This document shows, one piece after another, positions 44,462-53,337 of a stretch of DNA of 64,000 nt (within the stretch, counting starts at the first letter, position 1; each line of letters begins with the position of its first letter). The position numbers and the translations under genes were made by a program. The stretch is from the NCBI RefSeq assembly GCF_004000435.1, contig NZ_RBVZ01000001.1, positions 1,255,034 to 1,319,033 of the forward strand, read 5' to 3'. Source of the stretch: Alexandriicola marinus. GTDB taxonomy: Bacteria > Pseudomonadota > Alphaproteobacteria > Rhodobacterales > Rhodobacteraceae. The notes under the pieces were generated by a model that was given only the letters and a program-made list of their open reading frames with translations, was not told the DNA's origin and did no database searches.

Positions 44462-46063
44462 ATGGCGCAATCAGACTACGACTATATCGTGATTGGCGCA
44501 GGCTCGGCCGGATGTGCAGTCGCCGGTCGGCTGGCCGAGGCAGGTCAAACCGTTCTGCTGCTGGAAGCCGGCGGCAAGGATCGCAACCCCTTCATCCATA
44601 TTCCGTTGGGCTATTCGATGCTCTACGCGAACCCATCGGTGAACTGGTGCTACGAAAGCGCCCCGGAACCCCATCTCAACAACCGTCGCCTTTTTCAGCC
44701 ACGCGGCAAGGTGCTGGGCGGAACCGGGTCGATCAACGGCATGATCTATATGCGCGGCCAGCCGCAGGATTTCGACGGCTGGGAAGAGAGCGGGTGTACC
44801 GGCTGGGGCTGGGACGGCGTCCTGCCATACTTCAAATCCTGCGAAGACCAGGAACGCGGCGCCGATGCGTTCCATGGCACGGGAGGCCCTGTTGCGGTGT
44901 CGGATATCCGCACCGTTCACGCGCTTGGCGAAGCCTTTCACGCGGCCTCCGAGGCGCTTGGCGTGCCGCGCAATGACGATTTCAACGGCCCGCAGCAGGA
45001 GGGCACCGGATACGTCCAGACCACGACCAAGAACGGCCTGCGCTGGAGCACGGCAGCGGGCTATCTTCGTGGCGCCGCGAAACGCAATATCGACCTGACG
45101 CTGCATGCCATGGTCGAGCGGATCATGCTCGACGGGCGACATGCAACCGGGGTGCGCTGGACGGATCGGCGCGGCACCCATGAGGCCCGCGCCCGGCGCG
45201 AGATCATCCTGAGCGGCGGCACCTTCAACTCTCCGCAGCTTCTGCAATTGTCGGGTATCGGGCCGGGGCCATTGCTGAGGCAGCATGGCATCGAAGTGAA
45301 ACACGACTTGCCCGGAGTGGGCGAGAATCTTCAGGACCATTTCGGTATCGGGGCCGAGTATCGCTCCACCGTCCACAGCACTGTCAACGACCTGTATAAC
45401 AACAAGCTCAAGGGCGGTTTGCAGCTCTTGCGGCACCTGATTTCCCGGACCGGACCTTTTGCCGATAATGGCAATTATTCCAATACTTTCATCTGCTCTG
45501 GCGAGGAGATCGACCGGCCCGACATGATGGTTACCTTCATGGCGTGGTGCACTGACGAACAGCTTAAGCCGCACCCGTTCTCGGGCTTCACCATTCTTGC
45601 CGAACATATGCGCCCCAACTCACGCGGACATGTCAGGATCTCCGGCGCGTCTCCGACGGACCAGCCAGAGATCCAATTCAATTTCTTCGCCAACGAGGCC
45701 GACCAGCGCGCCGCCATCGCGGGGCTGAAATTCGGTCGCAAGATCGCGGCGACCGCCCCGATGTCGGATTGTGTGGAGTACGAGCTGTCCCCCGGCAAAG
45801 AGGTCCAGTCCGACGCCGAGCTACTGGCCTATTGCCGCGCCAATGGCCTGTCCCTGCTGCACCCGGTCGGCACCTGCAAGATGGGGGTGGGCACCGACGC
45901 GGTGGTCGATCCGCGCCTGCGGGTGCGCGGGATAGACGGGTTGCGGGTGGCCGACGCCTCGATCATGCCGCGCATCGTCACGGGCAACACCAATGCCGCC
46001 GCTATCATGATCGGCGAAAAGGCCGCCGCGATGATCCTTGAAGACGCGAAGGAGCATGCCTGA
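44462..46063 (+). CDS. GMC family FAD-dependent oxidoreductase (choline/alcohol dehydrogenase-like)
   Basis: A 533-residue flavoenzyme. The FAD dinucleotide fold lies at residues 8-40 (YIVIGAGSAGCAVAGRL, LLLEAGG) and the GMC signature GKVLGGTGSINGMIYMRG near residues 82-99. The active-site histidine is in LLHPVGTCKMG and the C-terminal FAD/Asn region is SIMPRIVTGNTNAAAIMIGEKAA. Start ATG at 44462 with GGGGAGGAG just ahead; the earlier ATG at 44423 lacks a site. It would oxidise an alcohol or sugar hydroxyl in the cytoplasm. It is translationally coupled (TGATG) to the dehydrogenase-like gene downstream. Confidence 0.94.
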   Translation: MAQSDYDYIVIGAGSAGCAVAGRLAEAGQTVLLLEAGGKDRNPFIHIPLGYSMLYANPSVNWCYESAPEPHLNNRRLFQPRGKVLGGTGSINGMIYMRGQPQDFDGWEESGCTGWGWDGVLPYFKSCEDQERGADAFHGTGGPVAVSDIRTVHALGEAFHAASEALGVPRNDDFNGPQQEGTGYVQTTTKNGLRWSTAAGYLRGAAKRNIDLTLHAMVERIMLDGRHATGVRWTDRRGTHEARARREIILSGGTFNSPQLLQLSGIGPGPLLRQHGIEVKHDLPGVGENLQDHFGIGAEYRSTVHSTVNDLYNNKLKGGLQLLRHLISRTGPFADNGNYSNTFICSGEEIDRPDMMVTFMAWCTDEQLKPHPFSGFTILAEHMRPNSRGHVRISGASPTDQPEIQFNFFANEADQRAAIAGLKFGRKIAATAPMSDCVEYELSPGKEVQSDAELLAYCRANGLSLLHPVGTCKMGVGTDAVVDPRLRVRGIDGLRVADASIMPRIVTGNTNAAAIMIGEKAAAMILEDAKEHA

Positions 46064-47070
46064 TGCAGACGCTGGGACTGGCCCTGATGGGCACCGGACG
46101 CATGGCGCATGTCTATGGCCCAAAGATCAACGCCCACCCCGGCCTGCGGCTGGAGGTGATCTATAACCCGCGTCTCACGTCGGCCAAGGCGGCGGCCGAG
46201 CATTATGGCGGTCGGCCCAAGGACGATCTGGATGCCGTGCTGTCTGACCCTAAGGTTGACGCGGTGGTCATCGCCACGCCCACCGATACCCATGTCGACT
46301 ATATCGAAGCCGCTGCCCGTGCCGGCAAAGCGATCTACTGCGAGAAGCCCGTCGATCAGTCGCTCGACCGGGTGGACCGCGCGATGATGACGCTGCGTGA
46401 TCATCCTGTGCCCTTCATGCTGGGGTTCAACCGACGATTTGATCCGGACAATGCAGCGCTACGCGAAGCCGTGACGCGTGGCGAAATCGGCCGGCTGAAC
46501 ATGCTGATGAGCTGGTCCCGCGAGCCCAGCCCCCCGCCGATAGACTATGTCCGCACCTCCGGAGGCTATTTCCTAGATGCGACGATCCACGACATAGACC
46601 TTCTGTGCTGGATCGCGGGCGAAAGACCCATCGAGGTCAGCGCCGCCGGATCGTGCATGTTTGACCCGCAGATCGGCGCGGAAGGTGATTTTGACATGAC
46701 CATGACGACGCTGAAAATGCCCTCCGGCGCGCTTGTGCACATCAACAATTCCCGGAAATGTGCCTATGGCTTCGATCAACGGCTGGAAGCATTTGGTGAC
46801 GATGGTATGGTTCAGACGATCAACCATCGTGACGACAATCTTCTGCGATGGAACAAGACACGCACCGCCGCCCACGAGCCCCTCAAGCATTTCTTCCTCG
46901 AACGCTATGACCAGTCGTTCTACAACGCGCTCGACGAATTTCACCGGGCGGTGACAAGTGGCCGCACACCCCCGGCCACGGCCGAAGACGGCCGAGCAGC
47001 TCTCGCCATCGCGCTGGCCTGCACGCAATCTGCAAGAACTGGTCGCGCCGTCGCGCCGGCCGTCGGGTAA
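46063..47070 (+). CDS. Gfo/Idh/MocA family dehydrogenase (inositol 2-dehydrogenase-like)
   Basis: A 335-residue protein with the nucleotide loop LALMGTGRMAHVYGPKI at residues 6-22, CEKPVDQSLDRVD near residue 93 and FMLGFNRRFDPDN near residue 120. The last is the form typical of IolG-like inositol dehydrogenases. Also GGYFLDATIHDIDLLCW with the catalytic His-Asp pair. The start ATG shares a base with the GMC stop codon. Together with the GMC enzyme it suggests two sequential hydroxyl oxidations or an epimerisation of a cyclitol or sugar (inference). Confidence 0.92.
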   Translation: MQTLGLALMGTGRMAHVYGPKINAHPGLRLEVIYNPRLTSAKAAAEHYGGRPKDDLDAVLSDPKVDAVVIATPTDTHVDYIEAAARAGKAIYCEKPVDQSLDRVDRAMMTLRDHPVPFMLGFNRRFDPDNAALREAVTRGEIGRLNMLMSWSREPSPPPIDYVRTSGGYFLDATIHDIDLLCWIAGERPIEVSAAGSCMFDPQIGAEGDFDMTMTTLKMPSGALVHINNSRKCAYGFDQRLEAFGDDGMVQTINHRDDNLLRWNKTRTAAHEPLKHFFLERYDQSFYNALDEFHRAVTSGRTPPATAEDGRAALAIALACTQSARTGRAVAPAVG

Positions 47071-47130
47071 TCACAATGCCGGATGCGGTCAGACCAATTT
47101 GAACCGGTCACCACAAGGACAGTGAAACTG

Positions 47131-47490
47131 TCAGTGCCCCGCACAAAGATCACGCCACCAGGCGAAGACTGCGGCGCGGTTCTGGTTGACGAAGTCTCGG
47201 CCGGAGTGGCTGTGTCTCGTATTGAATTGTTCGAGACGAGGCGTGAATTGCGGCGAATTTCTCCGACGTTCGCATGTGACGGCGGCCAAGCAGGGCTCGC
47301 TCCGCCTTCTGGAGGAGTTTCGGTCCCAACGCTCTGTCTCTCGTCTTCGCAACCTCGCCATGGTGATCTGAGGCGCGCCCGTGGTGGCGCCGTCAGTCAT
47401 CTGTTCAACGCGATGGCACGAGATCCAGGCGGTTTCCAAACTGATGTCGATGACGCGCTCATGCGGCAACTTCCCGACGTGTCTTAACGA
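47131..47490 (-). pseudogene. Decayed IS6-family transposase
   Basis: Pieces of an IS6/IS26-like transposase can be read in order but in shifting frames. They are LPHERVIDISLETA (N-terminal part), PQITMARLRRRETERWDRN (before the final catalytic Glu region), then in another frame KAERALL and SEKFAAIHASS, and last NQNRAAVFAWWRDL at the C-terminal end. Most of the DDE core between the first two pieces is missing. No terminal repeats were recognised. It marks the right border of the sugar/polyol island, while the IS3 fragment at 35433 marks the left. The remaining bases of the 47071-47664 gap hold nothing recognisable. Confidence 0.75.
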
Positions 47491-47664
47491 GTGCGGGGAA
47501 CAAACCGATAGCGACATAGCCCGCATGACGATCTCTTGGCTCACATAGAAATATGCGTTGTTCCAGGGACACGCCCCAGCCCCCCTGCCCCGCCACGTCG
47601 TCCGCGTCGCGATGATCGCAGAGATCGCTTGGGACGAAGTCACACCATCAACGTGAAGCGAAGG

Positions 47665-48366
47665 CTATCCCACCGTGACCCCGAACAAGGCCCCGACAGC
47701 CGCCGTGGCGCCCATCGCCAACGCGCCCCAGAACGTCACCCTTGCGGCCCCACGCACGACGCCGGCTCCGCCGGCTACCGCGCCAAGTCCACCGAGAACC
47801 GCCAGCCCAAGGAACGACGATGCCGCCACCAGAAGGCCAATCCGCGTTTCCGGCACGAGCGCCGCGACGATCAACGGAAGCACCGCGCCCAAGGCAAAAG
47901 TCAGGGCCGAGACCAGTGCCGCCTGGATCGGACGCGCCGTCACGGTGTCGGAGATGCCGAGTTCGTCACGCGCATGCGACCCGAGCGCGTCGTGTTCGGT
48001 CAACTGGACGGCCACCTTCTCGGCAAGATCGCGTTCGAGCCCCCGGTCGACATAGATCTGCGTCAACTCTTCCAGTTCGGCGTCGGGCGTTTCCGCCAGT
48101 TCACGGGTCTCGCGCGCGAGATCGGCCTGCTCGGCGTCCGTCTGCGAGCTGACCGAGACGTATTCGCCTGCCGCCATGGACATCGCCCCGGCCACAAGCC
48201 CTGCCAGCCCCGCGATCAAGACCTCGGGCTTTCCGGACCCTGCCGCGGCGACGCCGACCACGAGGCTTGCAGTCGAGACAAGGCCGTCATTGGCGCCCAG
48301 CACGGCCGCCCGCAGCCAGCCGATGCGATGCACCATGTGGATTTCTGAATGGGAAAGGCGGTTCAT
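47665..48366 (-). CDS. VIT1/CCC1 family metal transporter
   Basis: A 233-residue membrane protein of the vacuolar iron transporter family. The N-terminal HRIGWLRAAVLGANDGLVSTASLVVGVAAAG is diagnostic, followed by AGAMSMAAGEYVSVSSQTDAE. A cytoplasmic acidic helical segment (residues 75-140) with metal-binding Glu residues comes next, then three C-terminal helices. It should export or sequester Fe2+ or Mn2+. The start ATG at 48366 abuts the remains of a P-type ATPase gene. A link to the iron/flavin genes that follow is plausible. Confidence 0.92.
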   Translation of the reverse strand: MNRLSHSEIHMVHRIGWLRAAVLGANDGLVSTASLVVGVAAAGSGKPEVLIAGLAGLVAGAMSMAAGEYVSVSSQTDAEQADLARETRELAETPDAELEELTQIYVDRGLERDLAEKVAVQLTEHDALGSHARDELGISDTVTARPIQAALVSALTFALGAVLPLIVAALVPETRIGLLVAASSFLGLAVLGGLGAVAGGAGVVRGAARVTFWGALAMGATAAVGALFGVTVG

Positions 48367-48429
48367 GGCGGTGCTCCTTGCACGATGTCGGCCTGCCCGG
48401 AAAAGACAGCCGTTGGTTTCGCAGTGGGC

Positions 48430-49032
48430 GGTTCATGGGGCGCAATGCGCAGGGCGCGCGGCGCATTCAGGATCACGGCCACGTGGATGACGTCCGGCAG
48501 GGGCGCCCCCTGCACCCGGATGAGATAGCCGAAGGCGGCGGCGATCATGACCGCGACCGACAGGCCGGCGGCCCGGGCGGGACGCCACGATGGCTTGCGC
48601 CACCGGGTGCGTCGAGGCCTGATCCAGCGATGCCGCGCCGCGCAGGATGTCGTCTTCGCTCATCCGGTCGTGGCCGGTGATCGACACGATCCGAAGTCGA
48701 CGATCGGTCAGCGTGTCGATCTTGTCGAGGATCAGAGTGCGGATGCGTGCGATGGTTTCCAGCGGCCGCGCGCCCTTGTTCGGCCCACCGAAATGCGCGG
48801 CGCGCGACAGACCGGCGACCGGAGCCACTGGCACGACGATATCGAGTCTCACTTCGCCGCAGCGAAGCCCGCGCAGAATGTCGATCCAAAGCGCGGGAAC
48901 GACGCTAGCGATCCAGATCAGGTTCGCTGCTTCGGGTCGGCCGGAAAAATGGACGGCAAGTCCGGCAACCCAGCCGGTCGCGGCAATCAGTAGGAGTGCG
49001 GTCTTGCAGCGCTCGGTCCGGGTTGTCCCCAT
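48430..49032 (-). pseudogene. Heavy-metal P-type ATPase pseudogene
   Basis: The frame opens with an intact-looking start (MGTTRTERCKTALLLIAA, two helices, then GEVRLDIV) and jumps directly to VPVAPVAGLSRAAHFGGPNKGARPLETIARIRTLILDK. Roughly half of the protein (actuator domain and several helices) is therefore deleted in frame. The phosphorylation motif DKTGTLT has become DKIDTLT. After STHPVAQAIVAS the frame breaks, and the typical C-terminal end IAAAFGYL with HVAVILNAPRALR continues in another frame at about 48430-48540. The gene has lost the catalytic Asp context and cannot work. It was probably a Zn/Cd/Co exporter. Confidence 0.85.
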
Positions 49033-49037
49033 GCGGC

Positions 49038-50018
49038 TTATCTCCCCTCCGGTGGGGCGAATGCCGCGGGCTCTTTGGAGAAAAGCCGTCCAACTTTCAC
49101 CGCCCTCACGCCGACATCATCCTCGCGCAGGAGGAACAGAGCGTCGAGCCCGGTTTCTCTGGCGAGCGCCGCGCCCCTGTCGGGCCCCAGCACCATAAAT
49201 GCCGTTGCCCAGGCATCGGCCTCGGCACATGAGCGGGCGATGACCGTGACGGAAGCCGGCGACGCGATCAGCGGCGCGCCCCACCTCGGATCCATCGTGT
49301 GCGACAGGCGGCGCCCCTGCACCTCTACCCAGTGCCGGTAATCGCCGGAAGTGGCGACCGCCGCGTCCTGAAGCGATAGGATGGAATGCGGCGTCCGCCG
49401 CTCGGGGTCCGGCGCCTCGACTGCGATGGTCCAGGCCTCGCCGTCCGGCCGGAGGCCCATCGCGCGCAACTCGCCATCAATCCCGACAAGAGCCTCGGCC
49501 AATCCGTGGTCGCGCAAGATTTCGGCCAGCCGATCGACACCGTAGCCTTTTGCGATGCCGTTGAGGTCCAGTGCGATGGGCGCAGTCTTGCGCACAAGGG
49601 CGTCGTCGAACTCCAGGACGTCATGCGCCGGGATCCGCGCGACTTTCATCGCGGCGCGGATGCGGTCGGATGTGGCGTGTTCGGATCCGAAACCCCAGGC
49701 CGTGACCGCGTCGCCCATGCCGATGTCGAACGCCCCGGCAGAGGCGCGCCCGATTTCAAGCCCGAGGCGAAGAACCTTTCGAAGCCGCTCGGGCACGTCC
49801 ACCCAGTCGCCCACCGCCGCCGCGTTTAGCCGCATCAGGTCACTGTCAGGTTTCCAGGTCGACATCTGTGCGTCCACCTCGTCCACGGCCGCCTGCAGCG
49901 CCTCGCGGATCGGGGCCGTGTCAAAGGCCGGCTCCGCGAAGAACGTGGCCTGCCAGCGCGTGCCCATCGTCGGGCCGTTCAGGGCAACCTTCTCGAGTTC
50001 AGTAGACATCTTCGACAT
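49038..50018 (-). CDS. apbE: FAD:protein FMN transferase (ApbE family) without signal peptide
   Basis: A 326-residue ApbE-fold protein. Visible marks are GPTMGTRWQATF near the start, SAGAFDIGMG, the FAD/metal segment IALDLNGIAKGYGVDRLAE, LVGIDGELRAMG and HTMDPRWGAP. The enzyme attaches FMN covalently to Thr of target proteins. Most ApbE proteins are exported lipoproteins, but here no signal is visible. The start ATG at 50018 with GGAGG is solid and overlaps the upstream gene by 20 bp. Coupled to the PepSY-reductase fusion and DUF2271 genes, it belongs to a flavin-dependent electron-transfer unit. The target protein is not obvious in the window. Confidence 0.92.
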   Translation of the reverse strand: MSKMSTELEKVALNGPTMGTRWQATFFAEPAFDTAPIREALQAAVDEVDAQMSTWKPDSDLMRLNAAAVGDWVDVPERLRKVLRLGLEIGRASAGAFDIGMGDAVTAWGFGSEHATSDRIRAAMKVARIPAHDVLEFDDALVRKTAPIALDLNGIAKGYGVDRLAEILRDHGLAEALVGIDGELRAMGLRPDGEAWTIAVEAPDPERRTPHSILSLQDAAVATSGDYRHWVEVQGRRLSHTMDPRWGAPLIASPASVTVIARSCAEADAWATAFMVLGPDRGAALARETGLDALFLLREDDVGVRAVKVGRLFSKEPAAFAPPEGR

Positions 50019-52206
50019 ACCGTCCCTCCGACTTCAGGGCTGCCGGGGTCAGCTCGGCCAGTGGGAGTATCTCGGCCAGCGCCTCGGCCACGCCAGCCGC
50101 CATGTCCCGTCCGCCGCAAACCATCACCCGGGCCCCGTCGCGGAGGAGCTCGGCGACCTGAGAGGCCTCGTCGCGCAGCGCATCCTGAACGTAGTGGGGA
50201 CGCGCCCCACGCGAGACGGCGGTGACAAGCCGGGTCACACGCCCCTCGTCCTGCCAGCCGGGAAATTCCTCTCCGTAGAAGAAATCGCTGCCCGGATCGC
50301 GCATTCCGAAGAACAGGTGGATGGGCCTGCCGCGCGTGTTGCCGCGTACAAAGCCCGCGAGCGGACCGATGCCCGTCCCCGCGCCGATCAGGATCAGCGG
50401 GGTGCGGTCCCGGCCCGGTCGGAAACCGGCGTTTCGGCGAAGGAAGGCAGCGACGGTATCGCCCGGCTCCAGCGCTGTCAGCTGGCCCGAGCAAAGGCCG
50501 CCGGGGTGCTTCTTGACGACGATCTCGATGAAGCCATCGCGGCGACCGGAGGCGAGCGAATAGAGCCGTGGGAGCGTGCTGCCCTCCGGCACGATGCCGA
50601 TCAGGTCTCCGGCCCGGAACCGCGCAAACCCTGCGCCCCGCAGACGCTGCCACATCGAGACGCGCGGCAAAGCGAAGCGGAGAATGGAAGTCGGGGCCTG
50701 CACCTCGGCGCCGTAGTCGCGCCGCGAGACAAGGGTCAGGCTGTCGATCGCCGGCAGGACCGGCTGGTGCGAAAGCTCAAGGTCAATGCCGAGCGCGTCT
50801 CCCAGCGCACGACCCCAACGGGCGAAATCCTGCGGCGATTGACGGTCGATTGTTCCCGGCGTCAGGAGCTCTGGCCAGCCCTTCGCCTGCGCTGCGGCCG
50901 CAACATCCTTGGCGAAGGCGCAATAGGCCGGAAAGCTGCGGTCGCCGAAGCCAAGGACGGCCACAGGAATGTCCGGTGTGCGATCGGCCGCGTTCAGCCG
51001 GTCGAGAAACCCCTTCGCCGTGGCAGGCGCGGCCCCGTCGCCATAGGTCGCGGCGAGCAGAATGATCCGCCGGGCGTTGATGTAACGCTTGGGCGCGAAG
51101 CCCGACATCGGACCGACATGAACGCTCTGCCCAGCCCGCGCGAGCGCGGCGCGAAGCGTGGCGGCAAAGCCCCATGTGCTTCCCCCCTCGCTGCCGACAA
51201 GAACGATCGTCTCCGCCCGACCGGCAGGCTGGTTGCCCCGGATGCGCGTCCGCCCGCGCCGCCCTCCAAGCCAGATCAGGACACCGGTTGCGCCCATCGC
51301 GGGCACGCCGAGCGCCATCAGCCCCAGCAGGAGACCGAGCACCGCCGCGCCCTGCCCCGTGTGCAGCATGTAGATGGTTTCCGAGACACGCTCCCATCGC
51401 GTCAGGTCGGCCCACGCCAGGAGGGTTCCGTCGCCCTGATCGAGATAGCCGGTGCCACGGTCGGTCTTGAGCGTGAACACGTCCGTGGTGTCGCCGGGAT
51501 AGGGAAAGCTCAGTTCGCGCAACTCGGTGACCGGTGTCTGCTGCAGCGTGGGCATCCGGTCCGGAGCGAAGCCTGTCTCCCCACTGACCTCGGCCGGGAA
51601 GCCGGGCGAGGCGCCGCCATCGGGCAAGAGGTCGAAGGTGGAGGCCGTCATCCACAGGGCGGTCGTGGCGGACAGGACAAGACCCGCGACGGCGATCCGG
51701 GCGATCTCGACATGGAGCCGCCCGGCGAGCGGACCGTGCAGGCGTGCAAACCAGCGCCGCCAGCCGCCGGTTCGCCGCGCCACGAGCACCGCGCCGGAAA
51801 GCGACAGGACCAGCATCGCGGCCGCCCCCGCGGCCATGGCCAAGCGTCCGCCATCCCCGAGAAACAGCGACCGGTGCAGGTTGGTGAGCCAGCGTTCAGT
51901 CTGGTTCGGGTCGGCCGAGGCCACACCCTCACCCGACGCCGGGTCGATCACGGCGGCACCCGGGGCGCCCTGATCGAACCAGTAGGCGGTAATCCGACCG
52001 GAGGGCGATCGACGGATCTGCTCGACGCCCGGATAGACGGAGTGAATGCGGTCCGCGAGTGTGGCGACGGTTAGCGTTTGATCGGCCTGCGGTGCGGCGA
52101 TCCGCTCGACCGCAGGGAAAACCGAAAGCGCTGCGCCGCTCAGGGCAAGCAAAGTGACGAGCGCGAGGGCCACAAGACCCGGCCAGCGATGGAGGGAACG
52201 GATCAT
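49999..52206 (-). CDS. PepSY-membrane/flavodoxin/NADPH-flavin reductase fusion
   Basis: A 735-residue three-part protein. Residues 1-~330 are a PepSY-associated membrane module with four helices (GLVALALVTLLALSGAALSV, LAMAAGAAAMLVLSLSGAVLV, IAVAGLVLSATTALWM, AAVLGLLLGLMALGV). Residues ~335-480 resemble a flavodoxin domain (IVLVGSEGGSTWGFA, ATYGDGAAPATAKGF, LGFGDRSFPAYCAFAKDV). Residues ~490-735 are a ferredoxin-reductase-like domain with the FAD motif RLYSLASG, the NADPH motif LIGAGTGIGPLAGFVRG and CGGRDMAAGV. It should move electrons from NADPH through flavins across the inner membrane, probably for periplasmic iron reduction. I chose the ATG at 52206 (GAGGGG ahead); a GTG at 52221 overlapping the previous stop is the alternative. 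Confidence 0.92.
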   Translation of the reverse strand: MIRSLHRWPGLVALALVTLLALSGAALSVFPAVERIAAPQADQTLTVATLADRIHSVYPGVEQIRRSPSGRITAYWFDQGAPGAAVIDPASGEGVASADPNQTERWLTNLHRSLFLGDGGRLAMAAGAAAMLVLSLSGAVLVARRTGGWRRWFARLHGPLAGRLHVEIARIAVAGLVLSATTALWMTASTFDLLPDGGASPGFPAEVSGETGFAPDRMPTLQQTPVTELRELSFPYPGDTTDVFTLKTDRGTGYLDQGDGTLLAWADLTRWERVSETIYMLHTGQGAAVLGLLLGLMALGVPAMGATGVLIWLGGRRGRTRIRGNQPAGRAETIVLVGSEGGSTWGFAATLRAALARAGQSVHVGPMSGFAPKRYINARRIILLAATYGDGAAPATAKGFLDRLNAADRTPDIPVAVLGFGDRSFPAYCAFAKDVAAAAQAKGWPELLTPGTIDRQSPQDFARWGRALGDALGIDLELSHQPVLPAIDSLTLVSRRDYGAEVQAPTSILRFALPRVSMWQRLRGAGFARFRAGDLIGIVPEGSTLPRLYSLASGRRDGFIEIVVKKHPGGLCSGQLTALEPGDTVAAFLRRNAGFRPGRDRTPLILIGAGTGIGPLAGFVRGNTRGRPIHLFFGMRDPGSDFFYGEEFPGWQDEGRVTRLVTAVSRGARPHYVQDALRDEASQVAELLRDGARVMVCGGRDMAAGVAEALAEILPLAELTPAALKSEGRYVEDVY

Positions 52207-52217
52207 GGCCCCGCCCC

Positions 52218-52688
52218 TCACATGTCGTATCTGAGGCTGGCGACGTAGCGGCGACCCGCCACCGGTGTGCCAGCGCCATCCGACGTCAGCGGGACCGCCA
52301 CCTCGTTCGGGCTGTCGCGCATATCCTCGACCGCCGCGTCCACATGAAGCGTGTAGCCCGCATCGAACAGGGCATCAGCCAGGTCGAGCGTGATTTCAAG
52401 CGTGCGGCCCGCCCCGACGCTTCCGCCAGTGATGCCGTTGATCTGGCCTTTGTCGCCGCCGGTCGCACGGTACCAGTCGTCGAGATGTTCGTAGTACTTG
52501 GACTTTCCGCCGGCCATCCAGAGGCTTCCGACATAGGCGCCCGAAGCATCGGTCACATAAAGCGCGAGATAGGCCCCGTCGCCGCCGTAGTTGTTGAGGG
52601 TCGTGGTGAGTGTCACGGGTCGTGCCATTGCGACACCGGGAAGCGTCAGCGCCGTGGTCAGCGCGAGTGTTGCGAGAAGCGATTTCAT
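52218..52688 (-). CDS. DUF2271 domain periplasmic protein
   Basis: A 156-residue exported protein. The signal peptide LLATLALTTALTLPGVAMA ends near residue 21. The mature domain contains NYGGDGAYLALYVTDASGAYVGSLWMAGGKSKYYEHLDDWYRATGG-type sequence, characteristic of DUF2271 proteins, which commonly accompany PepSY and ApbE genes in alphaproteobacteria. No enzyme motif is visible; a carrier or metal-handling role in the periplasm is likely. Start ATG at 52688 after GGAAA; its stop lies just before the fusion reductase gene. Confidence 0.87.
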   Translation of the reverse strand: MKSLLATLALTTALTLPGVAMARPVTLTTTLNNYGGDGAYLALYVTDASGAYVGSLWMAGGKSKYYEHLDDWYRATGGDKGQINGITGGSVGAGRTLEITLDLADALFDAGYTLHVDAAVEDMRDSPNEVAVPLTSDGAGTPVAGRRYVASLRYDM

Positions 52689-52726
52689 CAGGTGTTTCCT
52701 TGTTCGAAGCGTGGCTTGAGAGCGGT

Positions 52727-53152
52727 TCAGTTCACCTGAACCTGCGGAGTTGCACCGTTCTCGAAGAGGCCGTTCTGCGGCGGGGCGACCGTTCCGGCCG
52801 GTGCCGGATTTCCTGCACCGACCCGACAATCATCATCATCATCATCATCATCATCGTCGTCGTCATCGTCGTCGCAGTCGTCGTCATCATCATCGTCATC
52901 GTCGTCGTCATCATCGTCATCGTCGTCATCGTCGTCGTCGTGACCGCGCCTCGACCCGTCCCACCAGCGGTCGTCGTCGTCATCGTCATCATCGCTCACG
53001 AGAACGAACGGCATGGTTTGCGAGGCATCATCGAAAAGCCCGATGACGGGCCGAAAGACGTCGGACGGGGATTGCATCGCGCTCAGGGCGGGGACGGCGA
53101 CTGCGGCGGTCAGCGCCGTAGACGCGGCGAGAAGTGTCAGGGTCTTCTTCAT
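52727..53152 (-). CDS. Secreted poly-aspartate protein
   Basis: A 141-residue protein with a signal peptide (residues 1-25, LLAASTALTAAVAVPALSA). Its mature chain holds three aspartate runs: 8 Asp after LVS, then RWWDGSRRGH, then 21 Asp, one Cys, 15 Asp and a second Cys. The C-terminal tail is Gly/Pro/Asn rich. The start has GGAG and the signal peptide closely resembles that of the PepSY protein at 53525 (both begin MKKTLT). Such a chain would bind Ca2+, Fe or other cations very strongly. The neighbours are PepSY, DUF2271, ApbE and a two-component system, so a periplasmic metal buffer is a reasonable guess. Length may vary because of the repeat. Confidence 0.8.
   Translation of the reverse strand: MKKTLTLLAASTALTAAVAVPALSAMQSPSDVFRPVIGLFDDASQTMPFVLVSDDDDDDDDRWWDGSRRGHDDDDDDDDDDDDDDDDDDDDDCDDDDDDDDDDDDDDDCRVGAGNPAPAGTVAPPQNGLFENGATPQVQVN
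52829..52939 (-). repeat. In-frame GAY trinucleotide repeat (poly-Asp coding)
   Basis: 37 codons, all GAT or GAC except one TGC, including nine consecutive GAT codons at 52829-52855. Being a multiple of three, slippage would change the number of Asp residues without breaking the frame. Confidence 0.9.
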
Positions 53153-53337
53153 GGCAGGGTCTCCTTTCGTCTGCTGGGATCAATCTGGCGATCCGACCTG
53201 AGGGCTTGCTGACGCGCAGGCGATTCCCTCTTCAGCTTGCCGTCAGGAAGACGACGCCACCGGAAAAAAAGGGCCCCGCCCGTCGGGGCGAGGCCAGTGA
53301 GGGCCGAATGGACGGTCGGCCCCGGTTGTCCGTGTAG

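Noticed and set aside
49555..52074. An 839-codon plus-strand open frame.
   Set aside because: It lies antisense to the PepSY-reductase fusion, whose three domains are clearly recognisable on the minus strand.
52610..53212. Plus-strand frames rich in Ile/Val or His over the poly-Asp gene.
   Set aside because: They are simple translations of the GAY trinucleotide repeat in other frames; only the minus-strand frame has a signal peptide and a ribosome site.
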